A stretch of 64,000 nt of DNA. It comes from Mesorhizobium_K marinum. GTDB taxonomy: Bacteria > Pseudomonadota > Alphaproteobacteria > Rhizobiales > Rhizobiaceae. The notes below the pieces were generated by a model that made no database searches, had not been told where the DNA came from, and saw nothing but the letters and a program-made list of their open reading frames with translations. The DNA lies in NCBI RefSeq assembly GCF_040813715.1, contig NZ_JBFOCH010000026.1; one strand, given 5' to 3'. Shown here in pieces: positions 55,565 through 63,795 of the stretch. Position 1 is the first letter of the stretch; each line of letters begins with the position of its first letter. Made by a program: the position numbers and the translations under genes.

Positions 55565-55885
55565 ATGGAAGCCAGACTAAGGGAGAGGGCCAATTCGCCC
55601 GAGCATGCGGCGCGTGTCGACCGGATGCATCAACGTGACCGGATGGGGGCGCTGGCGTTCGTCGCCGGCCTCTGGGTGACGATACTTTTCGCGCTGTTCA
55701 CGATGTGGCCGCTCATCGGCAACGGCGCCATCCGCGTGGTTCTCGCGGTCGCCGCCATCCTTGTCCTGGCGTTCAACACCGCGGCCATTCTCGCGATGCT
55801 GCGCCACTACGGCGACGACAAGCACTTCATCTACGGCCTCGACATCTTGCATCTCGACGAGATGCGCCTGCGCAAGCGGCGTTAG
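55565..55885 (+). CDS. Small two-helix membrane protein of the methylamine island
   Basis: This 106-residue protein has a charged N-terminus (~25 residues), two transmembrane helices (~28-48 and ~52-75) and a C-terminal cytoplasmic stretch HYGDDKHFIYGLDILHLDEM with several His and Asp residues. ATG 55565 follows GGGGAGGAA. It is the first gene of a six-gene rightward run ending before mgsA. I do not recognise the family. Position suggests an accessory role for the permease three genes downstream, but no catalytic motif is visible. Confidence 0.75.
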   Translation: MEARLRERANSPEHAARVDRMHQRDRMGALAFVAGLWVTILFALFTMWPLIGNGAIRVVLAVAAILVLAFNTAAILAMLRHYGDDKHFIYGLDILHLDEMRLRKRR

Positions 55886-55896
55886 GGAGCGCTCAC

Positions 55897-56280
55897 ATGG
55901 CATATCAACCTCCGAAGCAGAGCCTCGTGGGCCAGATCGTCGACGTCGTCGTCCTTCTGGTGCTGACCGTCGGCGCCCTCTATTTGCCGCTCTACCTGGG
56001 GCTGGCCGGCGCCGCCAAGGTGCCCAACCCCATCGAGAACCCGACCTGGGAAGCGCTCGGCCAGAACGCTGCCGAGCAGCAGCAATGGGCGGCTCTCGGC
56101 TACGCCGACGCGGCGTCGGCCAACGAAATGATCACCGCCCGCTTCGACTACACCTTCAGCTGGACTGCGCTGATCGTGATGGTGATCGCGGTTGTCGGCT
56201 ACTTCATCCTGGTCGTCAGGCTGTCCGACAAGGAATACCGCGACGTCATCGAAGAGCGGTTCGGCAAGGGCCAGAAATAG
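55897..56280 (+). CDS. Small membrane protein with two helices and a central soluble loop
   Basis: This 127-residue protein has an N-terminal helix (VDVVVLLVLTVGALYLPLYLG), a ~60-residue polar loop probably in the periplasm (PNPIENPTWEALGQNAAEQQQW) and a C-terminal helix (WTALIVMVIAVVGYFILVV) followed by a basic tail. ATG 55897 is 11 bp after the upstream stop. The family is unknown to me. Its fixed place between two other tiny membrane proteins and an APC permease suggests one membrane complex. Confidence 0.75.
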   Translation: MAYQPPKQSLVGQIVDVVVLLVLTVGALYLPLYLGLAGAAKVPNPIENPTWEALGQNAAEQQQWAALGYADAASANEMITARFDYTFSWTALIVMVIAVVGYFILVVRLSDKEYRDVIEERFGKGQK

Positions 56281-56293
56281 GAGGGGACGGGCG

Positions 56294-56461
56294 ATGGATG
56301 TCTGGAATTACCTGGAATACGCGGCCTGGGCGCTGTCCGCGCTGGTCGCCCTCGTGATGGTCCTCGACATGATCAAGGTCGACACCACCTACGACAACGA
56401 ACTTCTGACGTCGTCTCGAGAGGGAGAGCTCGAGCTGACGCAGGAACGCCACGAGCTCTGA
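56294..56461 (+). CDS. 55-residue single-helix membrane protein
   Basis: The product starts MDVWNYLEYAAWALSALVALVMVLDM, giving one transmembrane helix, followed by an acidic tail (ELLTSSREGELELTQERHEL). GAGGGGA precedes ATG 56294. It is 10 bp before the permease gene. Size and layout resemble accessory subunits of secondary transporters, but this is inference. Confidence 0.72.
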   Translation: MDVWNYLEYAAWALSALVALVMVLDMIKVDTTYDNELLTSSREGELELTQERHEL

Positions 56462-56471
56462 GGGGAAATCG

Positions 56472-57869
56472 ATGAGCAACGTTACAGCTACAGAGGCGTC
56501 GCAAGAACGCCTGGGCCTTCTGCGCGTTCTCGGCCCCGGACATGTGTGGGCGCTCGGCGTCGGCATCGTTCTGGTCGGCGAGTACATGGGATGGAACTTC
56601 TCGGTCGGCAAGGGCGGCATGATCGCCGGCCTCGTCGCGTGCTGGGTCGCGGGTCTGCTCTACACCTGCGTGGCCATGATCGATTCCGAGGTCACCTCGA
56701 CGGTGGCCGCGGCCGGCGGCCAGTACGCCCAGGCCAAGCACATCGTCGGACCGCTGATGGCCTTCAACGTTGGCCTCTTCCTGGTCATGGCCTACACCAT
56801 GCTGGAGGCGGCCAACGCCATCACCATCGGCTTCCTGCTCGACACCGTGGCCGGGATGCTCGGCCACACCGGGCTCAACCAGAAGCCGTTCATCATCCTG
56901 ACCATCCTGGCGCTGGCCTGGCTGAACTATCGGGGCGTGCTGGCTTCCCTGAGCTTCAACCTCGTCATCACGGCCTTCGCTTTCGTGGCGATCATCGTGC
57001 TGTTCCTGGCGGTGCAGTTCGGCGCCTCCGCGGTGCCGCTCGACTTCTCGGCGGTCACCAACGAGCCGCTGCCCTACGGCTGGCTCGGCGTCGTCGCCGC
57101 GCTGCATTTCGGCCTCTGGTACTATCTCGGCATCGAAGGCACCTGCCAGGCGGCCGAGGAGGTTCGTTCGCCGGCCCGCTCGCTGCCGTTCGGCACCATG
57201 GCCGGCATCATGACGCTGCTCATCGCCGCCACGCTGACTTGGTATGTCTGCTCGGGCCTGATCCCGTGGGAGTATCTCGGCAACGCCGGCACGCCGCTGT
57301 TCGACGCCGCCCGCGTCACCGGAAACACCGGCCTGATGGTGCTGCTGTTCATCGGTACTGCCTTTGCGACGACGGCGTCGGCGAACGGCTGCATCAACGA
57401 CGCCTCGCGTGCCTGGTTCTCCATGGGGCGCGACCGCTACCTGCCGAGCTGGTTCGGCGCGGTGCATCCGCGCTACCGGACGCCCTATCGCTCGATCGTC
57501 TTCCTTGTTCCGATCGCGCTGATCTTCGCGCTCGGCGCGCCGCTCGACCAGGTCATCACCTTCTCGATCCTGTCGGGCCTGCTCGGCTACACCTTCATGA
57601 CCTTCAACATGGTCATGTTCAGGAAGAAGTGGCCGCTCGGAACGATCAAGCGCGGCTATGTGCATCCGTGGCACCCGCTGCCGGCGCTGGTCCTGCTGGT
57701 GCTCTGCGCGGCGACCTACTTCGCGGTGTTCCTGGGCTACGGCACGCAGCTCATCGCGATGCTGTGCTTCTACATCATCGCGTCGCTGTGGTTCCACTTC
57801 TGGCGCTACCGCTTCGTGAAGCGCGGCGACCAGTTCACGATGCCCTGGCCTCGGCCGCAAGGCTACTGA
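56472..57869 (+). CDS. APC-family amino acid/amine permease
   Basis: This 465-residue transporter has 12 predicted helices. VGIVLVGEYMGWNFSVGKGG near residue 30 corresponds to the unwound substrate-binding helix 1 of APC permeases, and the closest look-alikes are ethanolamine-type permeases. LGIEGTCQAAEEVRSPARSLP (~215-240) is the loop 6 motif. It most likely imports a methylated amine or a metabolite from it, given that it lies between dimethylamine monooxygenase and N-methylglutamate synthase genes. Substrate is not proved by the sequence. Three tiny membrane proteins precede it in the same operon. Confidence 0.88.
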   Translation: MSNVTATEASQERLGLLRVLGPGHVWALGVGIVLVGEYMGWNFSVGKGGMIAGLVACWVAGLLYTCVAMIDSEVTSTVAAAGGQYAQAKHIVGPLMAFNVGLFLVMAYTMLEAANAITIGFLLDTVAGMLGHTGLNQKPFIILTILALAWLNYRGVLASLSFNLVITAFAFVAIIVLFLAVQFGASAVPLDFSAVTNEPLPYGWLGVVAALHFGLWYYLGIEGTCQAAEEVRSPARSLPFGTMAGIMTLLIAATLTWYVCSGLIPWEYLGNAGTPLFDAARVTGNTGLMVLLFIGTAFATTASANGCINDASRAWFSMGRDRYLPSWFGAVHPRYRTPYRSIVFLVPIALIFALGAPLDQVITFSILSGLLGYTFMTFNMVMFRKKWPLGTIKRGYVHPWHPLPALVLLVLCAATYFAVFLGYGTQLIAMLCFYIIASLWFHFWRYRFVKRGDQFTMPWPRPQGY

Positions 57870-57888
57870 GGCCAGGCGGAGTTCGTCC

Positions 57889-58614
57889 ATGTCCTCGGCG
57901 CTGGAGCATTTCGGTTTGCCGCTGTCGCCCGAGGGCATGGGCCTCCTCGTTTTCTGCATTGCGGGCGTGGCGGCGATCGCCATGCTCGCCAGAAAGGAAT
58001 TCCGTGCCGACCTCAGGCGGCGTGGAACTCTGCTCGATGCGGCCGCCGGCCTGGTCGGCGATGCGCAGGTGACGATCGGCGGCGACGGCTACCCCCGTCT
58101 GCTCGGCACGAGTTCCGGCAACAGGATCAGCATGGAGGTCGTGGCCGACAGCCTGGTGCCGCGCCGCCTGCCGCAACTGTGGCTGAAGCTGACCATGCTT
58201 GCGCCCGAGCCGAGGCCGCGGCCGTCGATCGGCGTGCTGGCGCGACCCGTCGGCACCGAGTTCTATTCGCGCGTGCTGGGGCTGCCTGATACCATCGCGC
58301 CGAGCTTTTCGAGCGATATGCCCCTCCTGATGCGCGGCAGCGACGTGACCGACGATGCGGTGCAGCGCACCAGCGGTCTCTTCCGGACGCTTTTGTCCGA
58401 TCCGGGCCTGAAGGAGATCGTCATCACCCCGCGCGGCGCAGGGCTTGTTCGCCAGATCGCCGAGGGCGATCGCGGCGCGCATGTGCTCTACCGGCAGATA
58501 CGCTTCCCGGTGGAGCAGGTTCCAGCCGACCTCGTGCGCAATGCGCTGGACGAATTGCGGCTGCTGAACGACGTTCTCGATGCCGCCCCGCAAACGCTCG
58601 AGGCAAGCCGATGA
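57889..58614 (+). CDS. Membrane-anchored protein of unknown function
   Basis: This 241-residue protein has one N-terminal transmembrane helix (MGLLVFCIAGVAAIAMLA) followed by a soluble domain of about 200 residues. The latter includes AQVTIGGDGYPRLLG and PRLPQLWLKLTML-like segments but no recognisable catalytic motif. It is 19 bp from the permease stop, and its stop overlaps the next gene by ATGA, so it belongs to the same operon. I do not recognise the family; a modulatory or sensory role for the transporter is only a guess. Confidence 0.75.
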   Translation: MSSALEHFGLPLSPEGMGLLVFCIAGVAAIAMLARKEFRADLRRRGTLLDAAAGLVGDAQVTIGGDGYPRLLGTSSGNRISMEVVADSLVPRRLPQLWLKLTMLAPEPRPRPSIGVLARPVGTEFYSRVLGLPDTIAPSFSSDMPLLMRGSDVTDDAVQRTSGLFRTLLSDPGLKEIVITPRGAGLVRQIAEGDRGAHVLYRQIRFPVEQVPADLVRNALDELRLLNDVLDAAPQTLEASR

Positions 58615-58907
58615 TATCCTCCCTGCGCGCAGACGTCCTGAACCCCCGCCTGGTCCTCGTCCTCGCGATCCTCTTTCCGGGCGCCGGCCACGTTGCTGTG
58701 GGACAGGCCAGGCGCGGATTGTGCTTCACGCTGTTCGCCGTCCTCTTCATGGTCCTTTCATACCTGACCACGACGCCCGAGCATTCGTTCGTCGGACGGC
58801 ACGCCGGCGGGCTCTTCGTGTGGGCGCTTTCGATCACCGACGCCTATCGCCTGGCGCGGATCCGGCAGGAAGCGTTTCGCCGCGCCGCGGCGCGGCCGGG
58901 AGCCTAG
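58611..58907 (+). CDS. Small membrane protein with FPGAGH motif
   Basis: This 98-residue protein has two hydrophobic segments (~14-35 and ~40-56) and the motif LFPGAGHVAVGQARRG, which recalls TM2-like or DUF6677 proteins with a short loop after the first helix. The start overlaps the upstream stop. It is the last gene before the mgs promoter. Function is unknown. Confidence 0.72.
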   Translation: MISSLRADVLNPRLVLVLAILFPGAGHVAVGQARRGLCFTLFAVLFMVLSYLTTTPEHSFVGRHAGGLFVWALSITDAYRLARIRQEAFRRAAARPGA

Positions 58908-58981
58908 GCCGGTGCCGGACGAACGGCTGCCCGCCGGGTTCCCCGTTCTATTAATTTTCAGGAATATTTTTTTCATCGCAG

Positions 58982-59020
58982 TTGAAAACGACCGGGCCAT
59001 TCGCTAGACATTGGCGAATG
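58982..59020 (+). promoter_or_regulatory. mgsA promoter with inverted repeat flanking the -10
   Basis: TTGAAA (58982-58987), 17 bp, and TAGACA (59005-59010) form a sigma-70-type promoter. CATTCGC (58998-59004) and GCGAATG (59014-59020) are perfect inverted repeats bracketing the -10, a classical repressor geometry. A further ATTCG follows at 59026. The start of transcription would be near 59017, 29 bp before mgsA. Confidence 0.6.
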
Positions 59021-59045
59021 CTCTCATTCGAGAAAGGACAGGGCC

Positions 59046-59942
59046 ATGTGCGGCATTGTTGGTCTGTTTCTGAAGGACAAGTCGCTTGAGCCGAAGCTCG
59101 GCGAGATGCTGTCGGACATGCTGGTGACGCTGACCGATCGCGGCCCCGACAGCGCCGGCATCGCGATCTACGGCGCCGGCGACAGGAACCACAGCAAGAT
59201 CACCATCCAGTCGGCCGATCCGGCCCATGACTTCGACGGGCTGGTAGCCGAACTCGGCGCCAGGATCGGCGGCAAGGCGGACATCGCCGTCAAGTCGACC
59301 CACGCGGTCATCGAGGTTCCGACGGCCAAGGTCGAGGCCGCGCGCGACGCCATCCTCGAACTGCGCCCCAGCGTGCGCATCATGGGCGTCGGCGAGGTCA
59401 TCGAGATATTCAAGGAAGTCGGCCTGCCGGCCGACGTCGTCAAGCGGTTCGATCTGACCAAGATGTCGGGCACCCACGGCATCGGCCACACCCGCATGGC
59501 CACGGAAAGCGCGGTGACCACGATGGGCGCCCATCCGTTCTCGACGGGTCCGGACCAGTGCCTCGTGCACAACGGTTCGCTCTCCAACCACAACAATGTC
59601 CGGCGCGAACTGAGACGCGAGGGCATGACCTTCGAGACCGAGAACGACACCGAGGTCGCCGCCGCCTTCATCTCCAACAAGATGGCGCATGGCGACAATC
59701 TCGGCGGCGCGCTCGAGAAGACGCTGACCGACCTCGACGGCTTCTTCACCTTCGTCGTCGGCACCAAGAACGGATTCGGCGTGGTGCGCGACCCGATCGC
59801 CTGCAAGCCTGCCGTCATGGCCGAGACCGACCGCTACGTCGCCTTCGGCTCGGAGTACCGCGCGCTCGCCAACCTGCCCGGCATCGAGGATGCCAGGGTG
59901 TGGGAGCCGGAGCCTTCAAAAGTCTATTTCTGGGAACACTAG
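59046..59942 (+). CDS. mgsA: N-methylglutamate synthase subunit A (class II glutamine amidotransferase-like)
   Basis: This 298-residue protein starts MCGIVGLFL, exposing Cys2 as the N-terminal nucleophile of Ntn amidotransferases, with DRGPDSAGIAIYG and HTRMATESAV as further motifs. It corresponds to the amidotransferase-like subunit of N-methylglutamate synthase (GlxB/MgsA), which with MgsB and MgsC converts gamma-glutamylmethylamide and 2-oxoglutarate-derived units to N-methylglutamate and glutamate. ATG 59046 follows GAAAGGACAGG. It is the first gene of an mgsABC-gmaS-mgdA transcript. Confidence 0.92.
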   Translation: MCGIVGLFLKDKSLEPKLGEMLSDMLVTLTDRGPDSAGIAIYGAGDRNHSKITIQSADPAHDFDGLVAELGARIGGKADIAVKSTHAVIEVPTAKVEAARDAILELRPSVRIMGVGEVIEIFKEVGLPADVVKRFDLTKMSGTHGIGHTRMATESAVTTMGAHPFSTGPDQCLVHNGSLSNHNNVRRELRREGMTFETENDTEVAAAFISNKMAHGDNLGGALEKTLTDLDGFFTFVVGTKNGFGVVRDPIACKPAVMAETDRYVAFGSEYRALANLPGIEDARVWEPEPSKVYFWEH

Positions 59943-60059
59943 CCGATGCCGGCGCAAAGGTCGGGCGAATTGGCGAGGCCGGGGTCTGCCCTGCGCAATC
60001 CCGAATGGCCTGGCCTGGTCGCCGGCAAAACGTTGCAATCGAACAAGGACATGGTCTGA

Positions 60060-60746
60060 ATGCCCACCTTCGACTTGGCCAAATCCTCGCTGCGCGAGCT
60101 CAACAAGGCGCTTCATGACATCAAGGAGGGCTCCAACGAAACCTCCTGGGAAGTCGTCAATCCCAAGGGAAGCCATGCGGTGGCCGCGGGGGTCGACCAG
60201 CCGGTCGCGATCGATGTGCGCGGTTCCGTCGGCTACTATTGCGGCGGCATGAACGACGGCGGCGCCATCACGGTGCACGGCTCGGCCGGTCCGGGCGTCG
60301 GCGAGAACATGATGTCGGGAACCATCGTCGTGAAGGGCGACGCCAGCCAGTATGCCGGCGCCACCGCGCGCGGCGGCCTGCTGGTGATCGAGGGCAACGC
60401 CTCGTCGCGCTGTGGCATCTCGATGAAGGGCGTCGACATCGTCGTGCACGGGGACATCGGCCACATGTCGGCCTTCATGGCGCAGTCGGGCAATCTTGTC
60501 GTGCTCGGCGACGCCGGCGATGCGCTGGGCGATTCCATCTACGAGGCCAAGCTCTACGTCCGCGGCGAGGTGAAGAGCCTTGGCGCCGACTGCGTGAAGA
60601 AGAAGATGCATCCCAAGCACATCAAGCGCCTGCAGGACCTGCTCGACCGCGCCGGCGTGAAGGGCGTCAAGCCGGAGGAGTTCACTCGCTACGGCTCGGC
60701 CCGCACGCTCTACAACTTCAACATTGACAACGCCGACGCGTATTGA
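60060..60746 (+). CDS. mgsB: N-methylglutamate synthase subunit B (GXGXG motif protein)
   Basis: This 228-residue protein consists of the right-handed beta-helix with glycine-rich turns (GPGVGENMMSGTIVVKGDA) characteristic of the C-terminal domain of glutamate synthase, here as a separate subunit (GlxC/MgsB). Repeated hydrophobic strands such as SGNLVVLGDAGDALGDS are visible. It provides the structural wedge of the mgs complex. ATG 60060 is directly preceded by a tiny ATG-GTC-TGA; the ribosome site AAGGA lies ten bases upstream. Confidence 0.9.
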   Translation: MPTFDLAKSSLRELNKALHDIKEGSNETSWEVVNPKGSHAVAAGVDQPVAIDVRGSVGYYCGGMNDGGAITVHGSAGPGVGENMMSGTIVVKGDASQYAGATARGGLLVIEGNASSRCGISMKGVDIVVHGDIGHMSAFMAQSGNLVVLGDAGDALGDSIYEAKLYVRGEVKSLGADCVKKKMHPKHIKRLQDLLDRAGVKGVKPEEFTRYGSARTLYNFNIDNADAY

Positions 60747-60763
60747 GCGGATTAGAGGCACCC

Positions 60764-62092
60764 ATGACCTACAAGAACCCGCCCACCACGCCGCGCAAGT
60801 CCGCCACCTTCGACGATTACACGTTGTCGGAGATCCGCCGCGCCGCGGCGACCGGCATCTATGACATCCGTGGCGGCGGCGCCAAGCGCAAGCTGCCGCA
60901 TTTCGACGACCTCCTGTTCCTCGGGGCGTCGATCTCGCGCTATCCGCTCGAAGGCTACCGCGAGCGCTGCGACACCTCCGTCGTCCTCGGCTCGCGCTAT
61001 GCGAAAAAGCCGATCGAGCTGAAGATTCCGATCACCATCGCCGGCATGAGTTTCGGCTCGCTGTCGGGCCCCGCCAAGGAGGCGCTCGGTCGCGGCGCCA
61101 CGCTCGCCGGCACCTCGACGACCACCGGCGACGGCGGCATGACGGAAGAGGAGCGCGGCCACAGCCAGACGCTCGTCTACCAGTACCTCCCTTCGCGCTA
61201 CGGCATGAACCCGCGCGACCTCAGGCGCGCCGACGCGATCGAGATCGTCGTCGGCCAGGGCGCCAAGCCCGGCGGCGGCGGCATGCTGCTCGGCCAGAAG
61301 ATCTCCGACCGCGTTGCCGCGATGCGCAACCTGCCGCAGGGAATTGACCAGCGCTCTGCATGCCGCCATCCCGACTGGACCGGACCGGACGACCTCGAGA
61401 TCAAGATCCTGGAAGTTCGCGAGATCACCGACTGGGAGAAGCCGATCTACGTGAAGATCGGCGGCGCGCGCCCGTACTACGACACCGCGCTGGCGGTGAA
61501 GGCGGGCGCCGACGTTGTCGTTCTCGACGGCATGCAGGGCGGCACGGCCGCGACGCAGGAAGTGTTCATCGAGCACGTCGGCCAGCCGACGCTCGCCTGC
61601 ATCCGCCCGGCGGTCCAGGCACTGCAGGATCTCGGCATGCACCGCAAGGTGCAGCTCATCGTGTCCGGCGGCATCCGCAACGGGGCCGACGTCGCCAAGG
61701 CCCTGGCGCTTGGCGCCGACGCGGTGTCGATCGGCACCGCGGCCCTGGTCGCGCTCGGCGACAACGACCCGCACTGGGAAGCCGAATACAACAAGCTCGG
61801 CACCACGGCCGGCGCCTATGACGACTGGCACGAGGGCAAGGACCCGGCCGGCATCACCACGCAGGATCCGGAGTTGATGAAGCGCGTCGACCCGATCGCC
61901 GCTGGCCGGCGGCTGGCGAACTATCTCAAGGTCATGACGCTGGAGACGCAGACGATCGCCCGCGCCTGCGGCAAGAATGACGTGCACAACCTGGAACCGG
62001 AGGATCTCTGCGCGCTGACGGTCGAGGCGGCCGCGATGGCGCAGGTGCCTCTGGCCGGCACCGGCTGGATACCCGGAAAGGGCGGTTTCTGA
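60764..62092 (+). CDS. mgsC: N-methylglutamate synthase subunit C (FMN-binding glutamate synthase-like)
   Basis: This 442-residue protein is the synthase domain: PITIAGMSFGSLSGPAKEALG and LAGTSTTTGDGGM near the start, the glutamate-synthase loop VVLDGMQGGTAATQEVF, and the FMN phosphate site VSGGIRNGADVAKALALGADAVSIG. CGKNDVHNLEPEDL near the end includes one of the iron-sulfur-region cysteines. It performs the reductive transfer in N-methylglutamate formation. The gene follows mgsB by 17 bp. Confidence 0.92.
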   Translation: MTYKNPPTTPRKSATFDDYTLSEIRRAAATGIYDIRGGGAKRKLPHFDDLLFLGASISRYPLEGYRERCDTSVVLGSRYAKKPIELKIPITIAGMSFGSLSGPAKEALGRGATLAGTSTTTGDGGMTEEERGHSQTLVYQYLPSRYGMNPRDLRRADAIEIVVGQGAKPGGGGMLLGQKISDRVAAMRNLPQGIDQRSACRHPDWTGPDDLEIKILEVREITDWEKPIYVKIGGARPYYDTALAVKAGADVVVLDGMQGGTAATQEVFIEHVGQPTLACIRPAVQALQDLGMHRKVQLIVSGGIRNGADVAKALALGADAVSIGTAALVALGDNDPHWEAEYNKLGTTAGAYDDWHEGKDPAGITTQDPELMKRVDPIAAGRRLANYLKVMTLETQTIARACGKNDVHNLEPEDLCALTVEAAAMAQVPLAGTGWIPGKGGF

Positions 62093-62163
62093 TCTAATCC
62101 GACGTCTGGCAAGAACAACAACAAGGCCAGGGGAACGCATACCAAATCAAATGGGGAACTCCA

Positions 62164-63579
62164 TTGCCAACTGATCTCTCGCAATACGCCAAGAAGAACG
62201 GCGTCAAATATTTCATGATCTCGTTCACCGACCTGTTCGGCGGCCAGCGCGCCAAGCTGGTTCCGGCGCAGGCGATCGGCGACATGCAGAAGGACGGCGC
62301 GGGCTTTGCCGGTTTTGCGACCTGGCTCGACCTGACCCCCGCGCACCCCGACATGCTGGCGGTGCCGGACCCGAACTCCGTCATCCAGCTGCCCTGGAAA
62401 CCGGAAGTGGCCTGGGTGGCGGCCAATTGCGTGATGGACGACAAGTCGGTCGCCCAAGCGCCGCGCGACACGCTGAACCGGCTGGTCGCCGAGGCGGCGC
62501 AGGAGGGGCTGCGCGTGAAGACCGGCGTCGAGCCCGAGTTCTTCCTGATCTCGCCGGACGGAACGGCGATCTCCGATCCCGCCGATACCGCGGCCAAGCC
62601 ATGCTACGACCAGCAGGCGGTGATGCGCCGCTACGACGTCATCGCCGAGATCTGCGACCACATGCTGGCGCTCGGCTGGCAGCCCTACCAGAACGACCAT
62701 GAGGACGCCAACGGCCAGTTCGAGATGAACTGGGCGTTCGACGACGTGCTGGCTACCGCCGACAAGCACTCCTTCTTCAAGTTCATGGTTCGCTCGATCG
62801 CCGAGAAGCACGGCCTGCGGGCGACCTTCATGCCCAAGCCCTTCCCCGGCCTTACCGGCAATGGCTGCCATGCGCATATCTCGGTCTGGGACAAGGCCGG
62901 CAAGGTCAACGTCTTCGCCGACCCCAAGATGGAGTTGGGCCTGTCGGCCAAGGGCCGCAACTTCCTCGGCGGCATCATGAAGCACGCCTCGGCGTTCGCC
63001 GCCATCACCAACCCGACGGTGAACTCCTACAAGCGCATCAACGCCCCGCGCACCATCTCCGGCGCGACATGGGCGCCGAACACGGTGACCTGGACCGGCA
63101 ACAACCGCACCCACATGGTGCGCGTGCCCGGCCCCGGCCGCTTCGAGCTGCGCCTGCCCGACGGCGCCGCTAACCCCTATCTGATGCAGGCGGTGATCAT
63201 TGCGGCCGGCCTCGACGGCATCCGCTCGAAGGCCGATCCCGGCAAGCGCTACGACATCGACATGTATCAGCTCGGTCACACCGTGAAGGGCGCCCCGAAG
63301 CTGCCCCTCAACCTGCTCGACGCGCTCCGCGACTTCGACAAGGACAAGTCTCTGAAGGCGGCGCTGGGTGAGGAATTCTCGTCGGCCTACCTAAAGCTGA
63401 AGCACCAGGAATGGAATTCCTATGCTTCGCACTTCANTGATTTCGACAAGGACAAGTCGCTGAAGGCGGCGCTGGGAGAGGAATTCTCGTCGGCCTACCT
63501 AAAGCTGAAGCACCAGGAATGGAATTCCTATGCTTCGCACTTCACCCAGTGGGAACGGGACCACACGCTCGACATCTGA
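62164..63579 (+). CDS. gmaS: Gamma-glutamylmethylamide synthetase GmaS (contains an assembly duplication)
   Basis: After removing the duplicate around the N at 63437 it encodes about 435 residues of a glutamine-synthetase-like enzyme. The N-terminus GVKYFMISFTDLFGGQRAKL matches GmaS. The catalytic core has GVEPEFFLI, NGNGCHAHISV-like GNGCHAHISVWD and RTISGATWAPNTVTWTGNNRTHMVRVPG. It ligates methylamine to glutamate using ATP, the entry step of the N-methylglutamate pathway. The TTG start at 62164 follows GGGGA; an overlapping out-of-frame ATG-to-TGA of seven codons begins at 62151. Confidence 0.92.
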   Translation: MPTDLSQYAKKNGVKYFMISFTDLFGGQRAKLVPAQAIGDMQKDGAGFAGFATWLDLTPAHPDMLAVPDPNSVIQLPWKPEVAWVAANCVMDDKSVAQAPRDTLNRLVAEAAQEGLRVKTGVEPEFFLISPDGTAISDPADTAAKPCYDQQAVMRRYDVIAEICDHMLALGWQPYQNDHEDANGQFEMNWAFDDVLATADKHSFFKFMVRSIAEKHGLRATFMPKPFPGLTGNGCHAHISVWDKAGKVNVFADPKMELGLSAKGRNFLGGIMKHASAFAAITNPTVNSYKRINAPRTISGATWAPNTVTWTGNNRTHMVRVPGPGRFELRLPDGAANPYLMQAVIIAAGLDGIRSKADPGKRYDIDMYQLGHTVKGAPKLPLNLLDALRDFDKDKSLKAALGEEFSSAYLKLKHQEWNSYASHFXDFDKDKSLKAALGEEFSSAYLKLKHQEWNSYASHFTQWERDHTLDI

Positions 63580-63795
63580 GGGCGGACGGAAAATCGGCGC
63601 GCGCGGCATTCGCAAGATGAAATACTCGATCTTCTCCCTGGCGCGTNAAAGCTGAAGCACCAGGAATGGAATTCCTATGCTTCGCACTTCACCCAGTGGG
63701 AACGGGACCACACGCTCGACATCTGAGGGCGGACGGAAAATCGGCGCGCGCGGCATTCGCAAGATGAAATACTCGATCTTCTCCCTGGCGCGTGC
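63331..63795. repeat. Two assembly joins (63437 and 63647) at the gmaS/mgdA boundary
   Basis: The gmaS 3' end is repeated after each N, and the mgdA start appears twice. Confidence 0.92.

Noticed and set aside
60051..60059. Minimal ATG-GTC-TGA frame before mgsB
   Set aside because: Two codons are too few to judge; the real start at 60060 is at an acceptable distance from AAGGA and the feature may be chance.
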